A stretch of 64,000 nucleotides of DNA, taken from assembly GCF_028598805.1 (NCBI RefSeq), contig NZ_JAQRFI010000009.1, positions 47,343 to 111,342 on the forward strand, given 5' to 3'. Both the position numbers and the translations under genes were made by a program. Positions 1-10,417 of this stretch are shown in pieces. The DNA is from Xenorhabdus yunnanensis (lineage in GTDB: Bacteria; Pseudomonadota; Gammaproteobacteria; Enterobacterales; Enterobacteriaceae). A model generated the notes under the pieces. It was not told the DNA's origin. It was given only the letters and a program-made list of their open reading frames with translations, and did no database searches. Each line of letters begins with the position of its first letter. Positions within the stretch are counted from its first letter, which is position 1.

Positions 1-3000
1 CAGTCCATTAAATAGCGGGGTTCTACTTTATCACCCCCAACAATAACGGTGCGTAGATAGGGGCTGAAACCGCTGCGTCCTGCCCTCATTTCTTGTACCC
101 AATGGTGCCAGAACGCGGTCGGTATATTTATGATAGTCACTTTTTGTTCACGCAAAAAATCGACAAAAGTGATATTTGGTATCTTGATATGGGGTGGGCG
201 CAGAACCAGAGTGGCACCCGATGCCAGAGTAGGGAAAATATCCGATACTGAAATATCAAACGCGACGGTGACAAATTGCAGGATGCGATCGCCCAACTGA
301 GGTTCACTGACCTGAAACTGGGCATGGATGAGGCTCACGACATTGTGATGTTCCAGCATGACACCCTTTGGATGTCCGGTTGAGCCAGAGGTATAGATAA
401 TATAAGCCAAGTGGTGTGGCTGGAGTCCGATTTGTTCGCTGCCCGGATTATGCACAGGCTGTTTTTTTATGTGACTTTGGTGAGTTTCATCGTCCAACAG
501 CCAGATGGGGATGTCTTGTATGGGTAAGCATGTCTGTAAGTGTTTCTGAGTCAGCAGTATTACAGGTTTGCAGTCGGACAACTGATAAACCAATCGTTCG
601 GAGGGATATTCTGGATCGAGCGGGATGTAACCGGCACCTGCTTTTAAGATCCCGAACAGGCCGATGATCATGTCTAAACCCCGTTCAACATGAATTGCCA
701 CACGATCATCAGGGCGTACACCAAAAGCAATCAGGCTATGTGCCAGTTGATTGGCGCGGTGGTTCAAATCGTGATAACTCAAAGATTGCTCTTCAAAGAC
801 TACCGCAGTGGCATCTGGTGTGCGTTGCGCTTGCGCTTCGAATAGTTGATGAATCAGCATATCTTGCGGGATATCTGTTTGAGTGGGGTTGAATTCCACC
901 AACAATTGCTGGCGCTCCGAAGCTGATAATATTGGCAGACGAGCAATGGTTTGTGTCTCATCGGTTGTCATGGCAGTCAGCACACTGGTGAGATAACCCA
1001 CCATGCGTTCAACTGTCGTCCGGTCGAATAGATCCGTAGCATATTCCAGATAACCATTGAGTCCATCCATAGTTTCGGTCAGTGACAGCGTCAGATCAAA
1101 GTATGCGCTGCGATGTGGCTGTTCTACCAATGAGACAGCTAAACCAGATAATTCAAGGGGTTGGGTAGCGGTATTGTTGAGAGCCAACATGACCTGAAAG
1201 ATCGGGCTGTAACTCAGGCTGCGCTCAGGTTGCAGGATTTCCACTAATTGTTCAAAAGGAAGATCTTGATGTGCATAGGCCGCCAGTGCCCGTTCACGGA
1301 CGTGAGCAAGCAGATCAGCCACTGAGTTGCTTGACTCCAATTCAACACGTAGAGGCAGGGTATTGACGAAAAAGCCGATCAGCCCCTCAAGTTCACTCTG
1401 TGAACGGTTGGCGACGGGCGTCCCGATGACGATATCATCCTGTCCGCTCAGGCGGGCAAGCACGATCCCCCAAGCTGCCAGCAGGGTCATAAATAACGTC
1501 GTATCCTGACGTTGTCCCAGTGCTTTGAGAGCAGACAATAAGTCTGCATTCAGGCGAACGGGCACGAGATCGCCTGAGTAACCTTGCTCTGGTGGACGAG
1601 AGCGGTCGGTGGGGAGAGCCAGCAATGTCGGTGCGTTCTGAAGTTGCTTTTGCCAAAAATCCTGTTGTTCAGTGAGAACCTCTCCTTGCAGCCATTTTTG
1701 TTGCCAGACAGCATAGTCGGCGTATTGGATGGGGAGGGGCGGTAAAGGTGCCGCATTTCCCCCCAGTGCAGCACGATAGAGTGCGCCCAACTCGCGGAAC
1801 AATATGCCCATCGACCAACCATCGGTGATGATATGATGCTGGGTGAGGATCAGCCTGTGTTCTTCGTTCGCCAGTTGCAGCAATCGCCCCCGAATCAATG
1901 GCTCACTAGTAAAATTAAATGGAGTTTGTGTTTCGAGTTCCATCAACTCGTCAATACGGGTTATGCGAGTTGTTCCGTCTAAACTGCGCAGATCATGGTG
2001 GGTCAAGGCAAAGCCGATATCTGCGGCATCAATGTGCTGGTAAGGTTGCTCATCAATCAGGACAAAACGGGTACGCAAACTTTCATGCCGGCTGACGAGA
2101 CGGTCAAGCGCAGCCGTAAACGCAGCATGATCGAGATACCCGCTGAGATGCATAACTATCGGGATCTGATAAGCCAGATTGACTTCGGTATTGAGGCGGG
2201 TGAGGAACCACAAGCGTTGTTGAGAGAAGGAGAGTGGCAGTGGTTGGCTGCGCTCGGTAGCAGGAATAACGATTTGGGTTGTCACAGGTGTGTCGGTAAG
2301 TTTGGCAGCCAAGTCGGTAAGGACAGGATGAGCAAAGAGTTGCTGCAAACGCAATTCCCGCGCCAGTTTCTGGCGTATTCGTGCGGCAAGTTGGATTGTA
2401 AGCAGGGAATGACCACCGAGTTCAAAGAAATGATCATGACGGCCAACTTGTTCCAATTTCAGCAGTTCTTGCCAAATTTCGGCCAGCCCCGTTTCCATGT
2501 CTCCGATGGGTGCTTCATAATTGCGGGTTACCAGTGCCGTCTGGTCTGGTATTGGCAGTGCCTGACGGTTGAGTTTGCCATTGGGCGTCAATGGGAAGGC
2601 ATCAAGCGTCACAAAGGCACTGGGCAGCATATATTCGGCAAGATGTTGTGCAAGTTGCTGGCGCAGTTCTGCCGATATCAGTGTTGTATTCGGTTCGGCG
2701 AGCAGATAAGCAACCAGACGTTTTTCGCCCCCTGTTTTTTCATAAGAAGCATCCTCACGGGCAATCACAACCGCCTCGCGTACATTGTGACATTGCACCA
2801 GTCTGGCTTCGATTTCGCCGAGCTCAATACGGAAGCCACGTATCTTGACCTGAAAATCATTACGACCGAGGTATTCAATATTACCGTCAGGCAACCAGCG
2901 AGCCAGATCGCCGCTTTTGTATAGTCGGGCATCAGGGTCTGTAGAAAAAGGATCAGAAAGGAAGTGTTCTGCGGTTAGCTCAGGAAGGTTCAGATAACCT

Positions 3001-6000
3001 CGGGCGACACCGACTCCTCCAATGTAAAGCTCACCTGTCACACCTATTGGAACAGGTTCTCCGTGGTTATCAAGAAGATAAATTTGGGTATTGGCGATAG
3101 GCTTCCCTATGGGGACTTGTCCGATATAACGATCCGATACACATTGCCAGGCGGTGACATGAATCGCTGCTTCAGTAGGGCCATATAAATTATACAATTG
3201 GCAGTGGGCAAAATGGGACAGACATTTCTGTTGTAAGGCATAAGGAAACGCTTCGCCACTGCATAAAATGTGGCGCAGGGAAGGGCAGCGTCCGGCGGGA
3301 ATAGCATTAAGAAACTGTTGTAACATGGCAGGCACAAAGTGGATGATAGTAATCCTGCGCCTTTCTATCTCGGACAATAAATAATGCGGATCTTTATGTC
3401 CATCAGGGCAAGCCAAAATTAATTGAGCGCCAAACATCAGGGACGGGAATAGCTCCCAAACGGAAACATCAAAACTGAACGGTGTTTTCTGCAAAACACG
3501 ATCCTGCGGGGTTAATTGATAAGTCTCCTGTGCCCAGAGTAAACAATTCACGACACTGCGGTGCTCATTCATTACCCCTTTGGGCAAACCTGTCGAACCA
3601 GAGGTATACATCACATAAGCCAAATGGCGTGAGATCAGGCCAAGAGTCTGGGGGGCTGGGTTATTGGTTGGCATGTCCGCAGTAAGGGAGGCAAGATTGT
3701 TGAGATCTACAATAGGTACGGTGCTGGTCGGCGGCTTGAGTAACGTTGTTTGGGTAAGCAAGGCAACCGGAGCGGCATCTTCAAGTATATAGGCCAGCCG
3801 TTCGGCTGGATAGCTTGGATCGAGCGGAACATAGGCACCGCCGGCCTTAAGGATAGCGAGTAATCCCACCACCATGACAGGACTACGTTCAGAACAAATC
3901 GCTACCCGATCATCCGGGCAGACACCTAAGGCAATCAGATAATGCGCTAAACGATTGGCTCGCTGGTTCAGTTCATCGTAACTCAGTGATTGCTCTTCAA
4001 AGACGACAGCAATCGCATCGGGATTGTGCTGTACTTGCTTTTCAAATACTTGGTGAATCAACGCATTTTGCGGGAAATTTGCCGCTGTATTTTGAGAGGA
4101 TGAAAAGTCTTGAGAAGATTGAGCTGTGTTGAAATCCACCAGCAACTGTTGACGCTCCCTGACAGGCAAAATAGAAATATCCAGAATTGGCTGGTGGGGT
4201 GAGGTTCCCAGCGCTTCGACCAATCCCGTCAGGGCAGTGGTCATATAGTTGATAAGACGAATCGGCTCTATGTCTGATACGGTTTGAGCAACCAAACTAA
4301 ATCCATCTCCCCAATCATCTACAAACAAACCGATGGGATAATTACTTCTCTCTTCTTGCATCAGCAGGCGTATGCCTTTCCATTTAGCCAAGGTGGTATC
4401 CGATTGACTATGACGATAATTGAGTAGTGTATTGAAGAGCGGCAAAGGTGGTATCACGCTACTACAATGCTGGGCCTGTGTCAGTGTCGCCTGTTCGTGC
4501 TCCAGTAGCCTCATCAAACTGAGGTAAGTCTCTTGAACGGTTGTCTGTGTACTATTACCCGTAAGCCTGATCCGAATGGGCAAGGTATTAATAAGCAGCC
4601 CCATAACTTGATCGATGCCAGCACTACCTTGCATACGTCCCAGCAGGACCGTACCGAAGACCACATCATCACGCCCACTGGTTTTTGCCAGCACCAGAGC
4701 CAAAGCAACATGAAACAATATACTGGAGCTGACACCCTGACGCCGGGCTTGTGTGCGGATAGCTTTGGACAGTGCGGTATCAAGTGGTTGTTTGGTCTCC
4801 GATATCTGCCTATCTCCACTGTGAATATCCAGTATCCCGAAAGGAGCCGTTGGTACATCTATATCAGAGAACTCTTTACGGAAATAGGCTTCGTGATCTG
4901 AAGCAGGCACATACAGAGATTGGGCGACAAAGTTACGGTAAGGTAATACTGGGGGTAACTTTTCAGCAGGGAGGTTGTCAAGATGCCCACTTTCGGTATG
5001 GCTACGTAATAATACATCGATTTCATCAATGATACGTTCCAGTGTCATATGATCACAGATTAAATGATGGAGACACAAAGCCAGCAACCACTCACCCTGA
5101 TGTGGATGATAGACAATGTCGGCAGAGAATAGCGGCGCCTGACTCACATCAAGACGGTACTGATGGGGATCAGTGTGTGATAGTAATTGAGAAGGAATAT
5201 CCTGCTCGCTATTCGGTAAAAATGTATTAATGTTCAAAGATGCTTGCCGCCAGACGACTTGCATCGGCTGTGCCAGTCCCTGCCAGTAGATTGAAGTGTG
5301 CAGAATATCGTGACGGTTAATGATCAGTTGTAAGGCAGCCAGAAAGGTATCGAGCTGTTCGCGGGTATCGAAGGCAAGCAAATTGCGTAACAGATAAGTA
5401 TCTCCCTGTTTCTGTAACAGATAATGGAACAAAATTCCTTCCTGTAGTGGCGAGAGCGGATAGATGTCCTGGATATTGGCAGCACCATCAGGAATAGTGG
5501 CGACGATGGCATTAATTTCATGCTGGGATAGAGAAACTAAAGTCAACATGTCGGGTGTAATAGCAGTACAGCCGTCAGGGATGAGATTGGGCGGCATTGT
5601 GAACATAACTGCATGTTCTTGCTCCATATTTCCTTGATCTGTATCCTTCTGAGCCGACAGTATCGCTTTTGCCATCTCGCTCAGTACAGGCTTGGTGAAT
5701 ACATTTCGTATGTCAAGAGTCCACCCCAGATCGCGCAGTTTTTCGATCAGACTAACGGCTATCAGCGAATGCCCGCCAAGCTCAAAAAAGTGGTCATAGC
5801 GGCTGACACATTTCACTCCAAGTAACATTTGCCAAATTTGGCTCAGGGTGGTTTCTGCTTCTCCTATAGGCGCTTGGTAACTACGTGTGACGATTGCAGT
5901 ATGATCTGGTTTAGGGAGCGCCTGACGATCGAGTTTGCCATTGGGTGTCAGAGGGAAGGCATTGAGTGTCACAAAGGCACTGGGTATCATGTATTCTGCA

Positions 6001-8942
6001 AGATGCTGCGAAAGCTGTTGCCGCAATGCCATTGGCTCCAGTTCAACATCTGCCTCAGGCAGCAGGTAGGCAACCAGATGCTTTTGAGCCGAAAGGTTTT
6101 CATGGGAAAGGCTTTCACCGGAAAGGTTTTCGCAAGGCAGCACCACAGCTTCACGTACGCCGTGGCATTGCCGCAGTCTTGCCTCGATCTCGCCCGGCTC
6201 AATGCGGAAACCACGTAATTTAACCTGAAAATCATTACGGCCGAGATATTCAATATTGCCATCGGGTAGCCAACGCCCCAGATCGCCCGTTTTGTACATA
6301 CGTGCGCTATGCGCAGAAGAGAAGGGATCGGTGAGGAAACATTTGGCGGTGAGTTCGGGACGATTCAGGTAGCCGCGGGCAACGCTGACGCCAGCGATAT
6401 AAATTTCTCCCGCTACCCCCAGCGGAACGGGCTGACCGTAAATGTCGAGGATATAGATTTGGGTATTGGGGATGGGATGACCAATCGGCGGTGCATGGTT
6501 TTCCCGATTATCACTGTCTTCCTGACTTTCACTCCGGCAGCTTTTGCATAGGTAAATCGTGGCACAAACAGTGGCTTCCGTCGGGCCATACGCATTGATC
6601 ATCTGTCGTCCTTGCGCCCAGCGTTTGACCAGCGTAGGCGGACACGCTTCTCCTCCTACGAGTAAGGTTTGCAGTGTTGCCGGAATGGTATCCATTGTTG
6701 CCAGGATGGTAGGGGACAAGAGCGCGTGAGTGATGGCATGAGTCTCTAAATAGTGGGACAGCGTTGTTCCCGGCAGAAGATTATCTCGTTTGGCAAGGTA
6801 AAGGCCAGAACCCGCCAATAGTGCCATACAACATTCCCAAATACAGGCATCGAAACTGTTTGAGGCAAACTGCAAAATTCGGCTGTCTGGAGTGATGGCC
6901 AGTGTGTCTTGCTGAGTAGTAATCAAATTACACAAACTGTGATGTTCGATCATGACCCCTTTGGGGTGTCCCGTGGAGCCTGAGGTGTAAATGACATAGG
7001 CCAGATGGTGTGAAGTCAGTCCCATTGCCTGAATTATGGGGTTTTCTTCTGATTTTGCACCCAAAACAGAACATTCTTGAGTATCAAGTAGTATGGTTGG
7101 CAGGTTATTGTTCCACGTTTCTACCATCATCGTCTGAGTAATCAGGGCCACGGGAGCTGAATCATTGAGCATATACGTCAGCCGTTCGGTCGGGTAAGTC
7201 GGATCGAGAGGCACAAAAGCACCACCAGCCTTGAGGATACCCAATAAACCGATCATCATTTCCAGACTGCGTTCAATACAAATCGCCACCCGATCATCAG
7301 GGCGCACACCGAGAGTAATCAGATGATGTGCCAGACGGTTGGCTCGTTTGTTCAGTTCATCGTAGCTCAGCGATTGCTTTTCAAAGACCACGGCAATGGC
7401 ATCCGGTGTGCGTTGCACTTGTGCTTCGAACAGTTGATGAACCAACATATCCTGCGGGAATTCGGTTTGGGTAGCGTTGAAATCCACCAATATCTGCTGG
7501 CGCTCAGTGTCGGGCAGAATCGACAGATTGGCTATTTTTGTATTCGTAAGGGATGGCATCTCCAGAGAAGTAAGAGCGGAATCAAGCAAGACAGCAAGAC
7601 GGGACTGGAGCGCCATAACCTCTGTGATACTCATATAATCAGGAGAAAAATAGAACTCAATGGAAAGCGGGGAATAATCTTCAGGATGAGCGGTATTTGT
7701 GTATTGCTTGACTCTGACAGAAAGAGGATAAGGGGCACCAGAATGCAGGTCAAAAAGTTTAACGTTGGTGCCCTCTCCTTCCATGTGCAGATTAGCTTTA
7801 AACGGCTCGAGAGATAAAGTGACATCAAATAATCGAGCATTCCCGACTTTCTGCTGGATATGTGTTTGTCGGTTGAGATCTACAATGGGAAAGCGTTGGT
7901 GCTCATAGCAAAGACTCATTTCGGTCGCGGCTTTTTGCATGACATCACGGAGTGTATCCTCCGGTGAAATGGTTACGCCGATGGGGAGCACGGATGCGAA
8001 CATTCCCATCGTGTGCTTTTGTCGCGTATTTTTGCGGTTGTGTACGGGAATACCAATAACAATCTCATTCACATTCGCCGTCCGTGCGAAATAGCAAGCC
8101 AGAACGGCATACATGAAATGCAGGAGGGGCAATCCCTGACCACCAACGGTTTTTTCGATACGTTTAAAAAGCACCTGATCTATTGACCAAACAATAGGCT
8201 GAAAAACAACGTCTTTGGCTTGTTTATGGCTTATAGTGTTATTGGAATGGACAGGCTGGAGCAAAGGGGGAGGCAGATTATCATAACGCCTCATCCAAAA
8301 TTGCATATCGTGTGAGTAGTGTTCAGAAGCAAGATAATCGAGGTTATCTGCAATAAAATCCAGATAAGAGTGAGCTGAGTTATTCAGTGTTTCTCCTTTC
8401 ATCAGGCGGTTATAGGCATCGATAACCTTGTTAACCAGTATGAACAGACCAGTGCCATCAATGATCAAATGATGACAGCAAAACTGCCAGTACTGACAGT
8501 TGTTGTTTACTCGCAATAATTTGGAACGCCACAGCACCTCATTCAAGTGAAATGGGCGCATGAACTCGGTATTCATGTATTTTTTTACTCTGATTTCAGC
8601 ATCTGAATACGATGAAAAATCATGTATATCCACGGTCACAGGGAGAGAATTAACAACCTTTTGGACGGGTAAAGCATGGGTGTTGATAAGGCGCAAACGT
8701 AGAGCATCATGACAATAAACAACGGCTTCAAAGGCACGGGTAAATAATTTTTCATTCAACTCTCCTTCGACGCAGATAAAAAAGTAGAGATTGTAGTTGG
8801 AAGAACTGGGATGAATTGCCTGATCAAACCAGACGGCTTGCTGAGGTGAGCTAAGAGGGTGTGCATGAGAGACGAGAGAACCGTCATCATCAATTGATAA
8901 GGAAGTATTTTGGAAGTGATTATGGCTGCATATCATATTCAT
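1..8942 (-). CDS. Non-ribosomal peptide synthetase, N-terminal 2.9 modules (partial, runs off the left edge)
   Basis: Assembles a peptide on carrier domains. The frame stays open from ATG 8942 (AAGGAG just upstream) to base 1; I confirmed the same frame at both carrier domains and in all three A domains. Domain order: C1 ~8880-7600 (HHLIIDG); A1 ~7480-5900 (YTSGSTGHPKG, INAYGPTE); T1 ~5770 (FFELGGHSL); C2 ~5560-4170; A2 ~4140-2560; T2 ~2410 (FFELGGHSLL); C3 ~2300-950 (HHIITDGWS, LCL-like); A3 from ~900, cut by the edge. C2 begins SPLQEGILFHYLLQKQGD, a variant of the HH(I/L)xxxxGD motif of dual epimerisation/condensation domains, and its second motif is HHLICDH, so residue 1 is probably converted to D. 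Specificity residues read by eye: A1 D-A-W-L-L-G-A-V-C (hydrophobic, uncertain), A2 D-V-W-H-L-S-L-I-H (one change from the serine code), A3 incomplete. C1 at the very N-terminus suggests an acylated starter. Product unknown. Confidence 0.95.
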   Translation of the reverse strand, partial: MNMICSHNHFQNTSLSIDDDGSLVSHAHPLSSPQQAVWFDQAIHPSSSNYNLYFFICVEGELNEKLFTRAFEAVVYCHDALRLRLINTHALPVQKVVNSLPVTVDIHDFSSYSDAEIRVKKYMNTEFMRPFHLNEVLWRSKLLRVNNNCQYWQFCCHHLIIDGTGLFILVNKVIDAYNRLMKGETLNNSAHSYLDFIADNLDYLASEHYSHDMQFWMRRYDNLPPPLLQPVHSNNTISHKQAKDVVFQPIVWSIDQVLFKRIEKTVGGQGLPLLHFMYAVLACYFARTANVNEIVIGIPVHNRKNTRQKHTMGMFASVLPIGVTISPEDTLRDVMQKAATEMSLCYEHQRFPIVDLNRQTHIQQKVGNARLFDVTLSLEPFKANLHMEGEGTNVKLFDLHSGAPYPLSVRVKQYTNTAHPEDYSPLSIEFYFSPDYMSITEVMALQSRLAVLLDSALTSLEMPSLTNTKIANLSILPDTERQQILVDFNATQTEFPQDMLVHQLFEAQVQRTPDAIAVVFEKQSLSYDELNKRANRLAHHLITLGVRPDDRVAICIERSLEMMIGLLGILKAGGAFVPLDPTYPTERLTYMLNDSAPVALITQTMMVETWNNNLPTILLDTQECSVLGAKSEENPIIQAMGLTSHHLAYVIYTSGSTGHPKGVMIEHHSLCNLITTQQDTLAITPDSRILQFASNSFDACIWECCMALLAGSGLYLAKRDNLLPGTTLSHYLETHAITHALLSPTILATMDTIPATLQTLLVGGEACPPTLVKRWAQGRQMINAYGPTEATVCATIYLCKSCRSESQEDSDNRENHAPPIGHPIPNTQIYILDIYGQPVPLGVAGEIYIAGVSVARGYLNRPELTAKCFLTDPFSSAHSARMYKTGDLGRWLPDGNIEYLGRNDFQVKLRGFRIEPGEIEARLRQCHGVREAVVLPCENLSGESLSHENLSAQKHLVAYLLPEADVELEPMALRQQLSQHLAEYMIPSAFVTLNAFPLTPNGKLDRQALPKPDHTAIVTRSYQAPIGEAETTLSQIWQMLLGVKCVSRYDHFFELGGHSLIAVSLIEKLRDLGWTLDIRNVFTKPVLSEMAKAILSAQKDTDQGNMEQEHAVMFTMPPNLIPDGCTAITPDMLTLVSLSQHEINAIVATIPDGAANIQDIYPLSPLQEGILFHYLLQKQGDTYLLRNLLAFDTREQLDTFLAALQLIINRHDILHTSIYWQGLAQPMQVVWRQASLNINTFLPNSEQDIPSQLLSHTDPHQYRLDVSQAPLFSADIVYHPHQGEWLLALCLHHLICDHMTLERIIDEIDVLLRSHTESGHLDNLPAEKLPPVLPYRNFVAQSLYVPASDHEAYFRKEFSDIDVPTAPFGILDIHSGDRQISETKQPLDTALSKAIRTQARRQGVSSSILFHVALALVLAKTSGRDDVVFGTVLLGRMQGSAGIDQVMGLLINTLPIRIRLTGNSTQTTVQETYLSLMRLLEHEQATLTQAQHCSSVIPPLPLFNTLLNYRHSQSDTTLAKWKGIRLLMQEERSNYPIGLFVDDWGDGFSLVAQTVSDIEPIRLINYMTTALTGLVEALGTSPHQPILDISILPVRERQQLLVDFNTAQSSQDFSSSQNTAANFPQNALIHQVFEKQVQHNPDAIAVVFEEQSLSYDELNQRANRLAHYLIALGVCPDDRVAICSERSPVMVVGLLAILKAGGAYVPLDPSYPAERLAYILEDAAPVALLTQTTLLKPPTSTVPIVDLNNLASLTADMPTNNPAPQTLGLISRHLAYVMYTSGSTGLPKGVMNEHRSVVNCLLWAQETYQLTPQDRVLQKTPFSFDVSVWELFPSLMFGAQLILACPDGHKDPHYLLSEIERRRITIIHFVPAMLQQFLNAIPAGRCPSLRHILCSGEAFPYALQQKCLSHFAHCQLYNLYGPTEAAIHVTAWQCVSDRYIGQVPIGKPIANTQIYLLDNHGEPVPIGVTGELYIGGVGVARGYLNLPELTAEHFLSDPFSTDPDARLYKSGDLARWLPDGNIEYLGRNDFQVKIRGFRIELGEIEARLVQCHNVREAVVIAREDASYEKTGGEKRLVAYLLAEPNTTLISAELRQQLAQHLAEYMLPSAFVTLDAFPLTPNGKLNRQALPIPDQTALVTRNYEAPIGDMETGLAEIWQELLKLEQVGRHDHFFELGGHSLLTIQLAARIRQKLARELRLQQLFAHPVLTDLAAKLTDTPVTTQIVIPATERSQPLPLSFSQQRLWFLTRLNTEVNLAYQIPIVMHLSGYLDHAAFTAALDRLVSRHESLRTRFVLIDEQPYQHIDAADIGFALTHHDLRSLDGTTRITRIDELMELETQTPFNFTSEPLIRGRLLQLANEEHRLILTQHHIITDGWSMGILFRELGALYRAALGGNAAPLPPLPIQYADYAVWQQKWLQGEVLTEQQDFWQKQLQNAPTLLALPTDRSRPPEQGYSGDLVPVRLNADLLSALKALGQRQDTTLFMTLLAAWGIVLARLSGQDDIVIGTPVANRSQSELEGLIGFFVNTLPLRVELESSNSVADLLAHVRERALAAYAHQDLPFEQLVEILQPERSLSYSPIFQVMLALNNTATQPLELSGLAVSLVEQPHRSAYFDLTLSLTETMDGLNGYLEYATDLFDRTTVERMVGYLTSVLTAMTTDETQTIARLPILSASERQQLLVEFNPTQTDIPQDMLIHQLFEAQAQRTPDATAVVFEEQSLSYHDLNHRANQLAHSLIAFGVRPDDRVAIHVERGLDMIIGLFGILKAGAGYIPLDPEYPSERLVYQLSDCKPVILLTQKHLQTCLPIQDIPIWLLDDETHQSHIKKQPVHNPGSEQIGLQPHHLAYIIYTSGSTGHPKGVMLEHHNVVSLIHAQFQVSEPQLGDRILQFVTVAFDISVSDIFPTLASGATLVLRPPHIKIPNITFVDFLREQKVTIINIPTAFWHHWVQEMRAGRSGFSPYLRTVIVGGDKVEPRYLMD

Positions 8943-9856
8943 ATCTCCTTTGTAATAGTTTGATTTAGTTTATTTATTAGAAGATAAGGAAATTATTACT
9001 CTGGTTAATCAGATCTATCTATGGCAAAAACTATGGCAAAAAAATGAACGGATTGTGGATGACAAAGTTGGATTTTTATACTGTCTATGTAGGTATTTGA
9101 GAGATAACAAAGTTAAATTAACTGAGATAATTTTCAATGTCGATACTTTTTGTTGAACTAAGGTTTTTAGTCAATCAGGGGGCAAGACAGTGATAATTGT
9201 CATAGCCGTCATATTGTTGGGCTTTTGTGGCAGTCTATCTAAGTGCAGGCGGGGGAATAAGCTATGTGGGTAGAAGTGGTTTTTAACGTATGTCAGTGTC
9301 TATAATTAAAGACTAAATCACTGGTTAATCCTAATAAAGCTAAAATAATATAGCACTATCTATAGTACTCTCCATCATGCTATCCATTTTAATATTGACG
9401 GCTTTTTATAAGAAATCAATTTGCATTATTTTATGGGAATTATCTTATTGTGTTTAATTGTTTTTATATTTCTTGAGAATAGACTTTTTTGATTTTTATT
9501 TTATTTTGAGAACTTGAATTATTTTCATTTTGTGTGATGAATAGAGTTTCTAATTTATCTTCATTGTCAGTTATAAATAAATTTGTTTTGATGTTTGTTA
9601 TTAATGATTTTTTACTGAAGTGGTATTTTTAATATTGTTTTCTATTAAAAACAAAAAGTTGGGTTGGGCTAATGGTATTCTTTAAATGGTATATTGTATT
9701 CATTGAATAAAGTGTTATGTAATTAATTCTGGGTATAATTATTTTTATTGTTGCAATGAATCTTTATTAATTGACAGAAATAAATGAACCTGTGAGAATT
9801 TATTGCTATTGTTTGTGTGGTTAATTTTCGCGTATTTAATTGCAAATGAGGGCTGT
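8943..9856. other. Long AT-rich divergent intergenic region
   Basis: 914 bp between the NRPS start (leftward) and the ACP gene (rightward). It is very AT-rich with many T and A runs. I see no ORF with a credible start, ribosome binding site and homology. It must hold the promoters of both transcription units. A TATAAT at 9734-9739 lies 118 bp before the ACP start but has no good -35 partner, so I do not call it a promoter. Confidence 0.6.
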
Positions 9857-10333
9857 ATGAATAAATATATCTCTGTCGTATATGAGGAGTTATCCTCTAT
9901 TCTTTTTATAGAAAAAAATGACATTAAAGAAAATTCTTCATTAATTAATGAATTGGGGGCTGATTCTTTAGATGTCATTGATTTATCGTTTAATTTAGGC
10001 AAAAAATTCGGAATAACAATGCCGACAAAAAGTGTTTTTGCTCATGCCAATGAAATTCTTTCTGAAAGCGTTCTGGCGAAGTTATTGAATGAGAATGTTC
10101 TAACGCAAGAAGGTAAGAGATTGCTGATTCATAGTTGTTACAATTATACAGAAGTACAGCTGAATTCTATTAATACTTTGGGGGATGTGTTTGGTGAAAC
10201 TAATGTACATAATTGGGCTTCATTATGTCAGAAAGTTTGTGAATCCAATGGGAAAAGTGCTGATGAAATCATTATTGGCGAAATAGAAAAATATTGCTCA
10301 GATATTCTTAATGAATCAGGACGTATATCCTGA
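9857..10333 (+). CDS. Acyl carrier protein with a C-terminal extension
   Basis: Carrier for a growing acyl chain. The first ~78 residues form a standard ACP helix bundle; the phosphopantetheine-accepting Ser37 lies in ELGADSLDVIDL. About 80 further residues follow with no motif I recognise (158 aa in all; typical ACPs are 75-90 aa). ATG 9857 is preferred because GAGGG sits 4-5 bases upstream; an ATG-free or alternative start upstream would add a hydrophobic leader not seen in ACPs. First gene of a run of eight same-strand genes; strongly AT-rich. The extension could dock a partner enzyme, or be a degenerate second carrier domain; it lacks a second DSL serine. Function as ACP is secure, its pathway is inferred from the neighbours. 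Confidence 0.85.
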   Translation: MNKYISVVYEELSSILFIEKNDIKENSSLINELGADSLDVIDLSFNLGKKFGITMPTKSVFAHANEILSESVLAKLLNENVLTQEGKRLLIHSCYNYTEVQLNSINTLGDVFGETNVHNWASLCQKVCESNGKSADEIIIGEIEKYCSDILNESGRIS

Positions 10334-10417
10334 AGAAATAAAGATTAATAAATTGTTGTTTTAATGTAAATAAAGAGTGCATAACTTTAATTAAATATTG
10401 TTAAGGTAGAAATCACT

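Noticed and set aside
1995..2924. A 309-codon open frame on the plus strand
   Set aside because: It is antisense to the T2/A2 region of the NRPS. Its sequence has no family features and the NRPS motifs on the other strand are unambiguous.
4533..6551. Several 60-130 codon frames on the plus strand opposite the NRPS
   Set aside because: Shadows of the NRPS reading frame; similar peptides recur at homologous places of each module, as expected for antisense of repeated domains.
9703..9739. TTGAAT ... TATAAT upstream of the ACP gene
   Set aside because: Spacer is 25 bases, far too long for a sigma-70 promoter.
9745..10002. Minus-strand 85-codon frame overlapping the ACP gene
   Set aside because: No start context; overlaps the ACP's conserved region, AT-rich low-complexity peptide.
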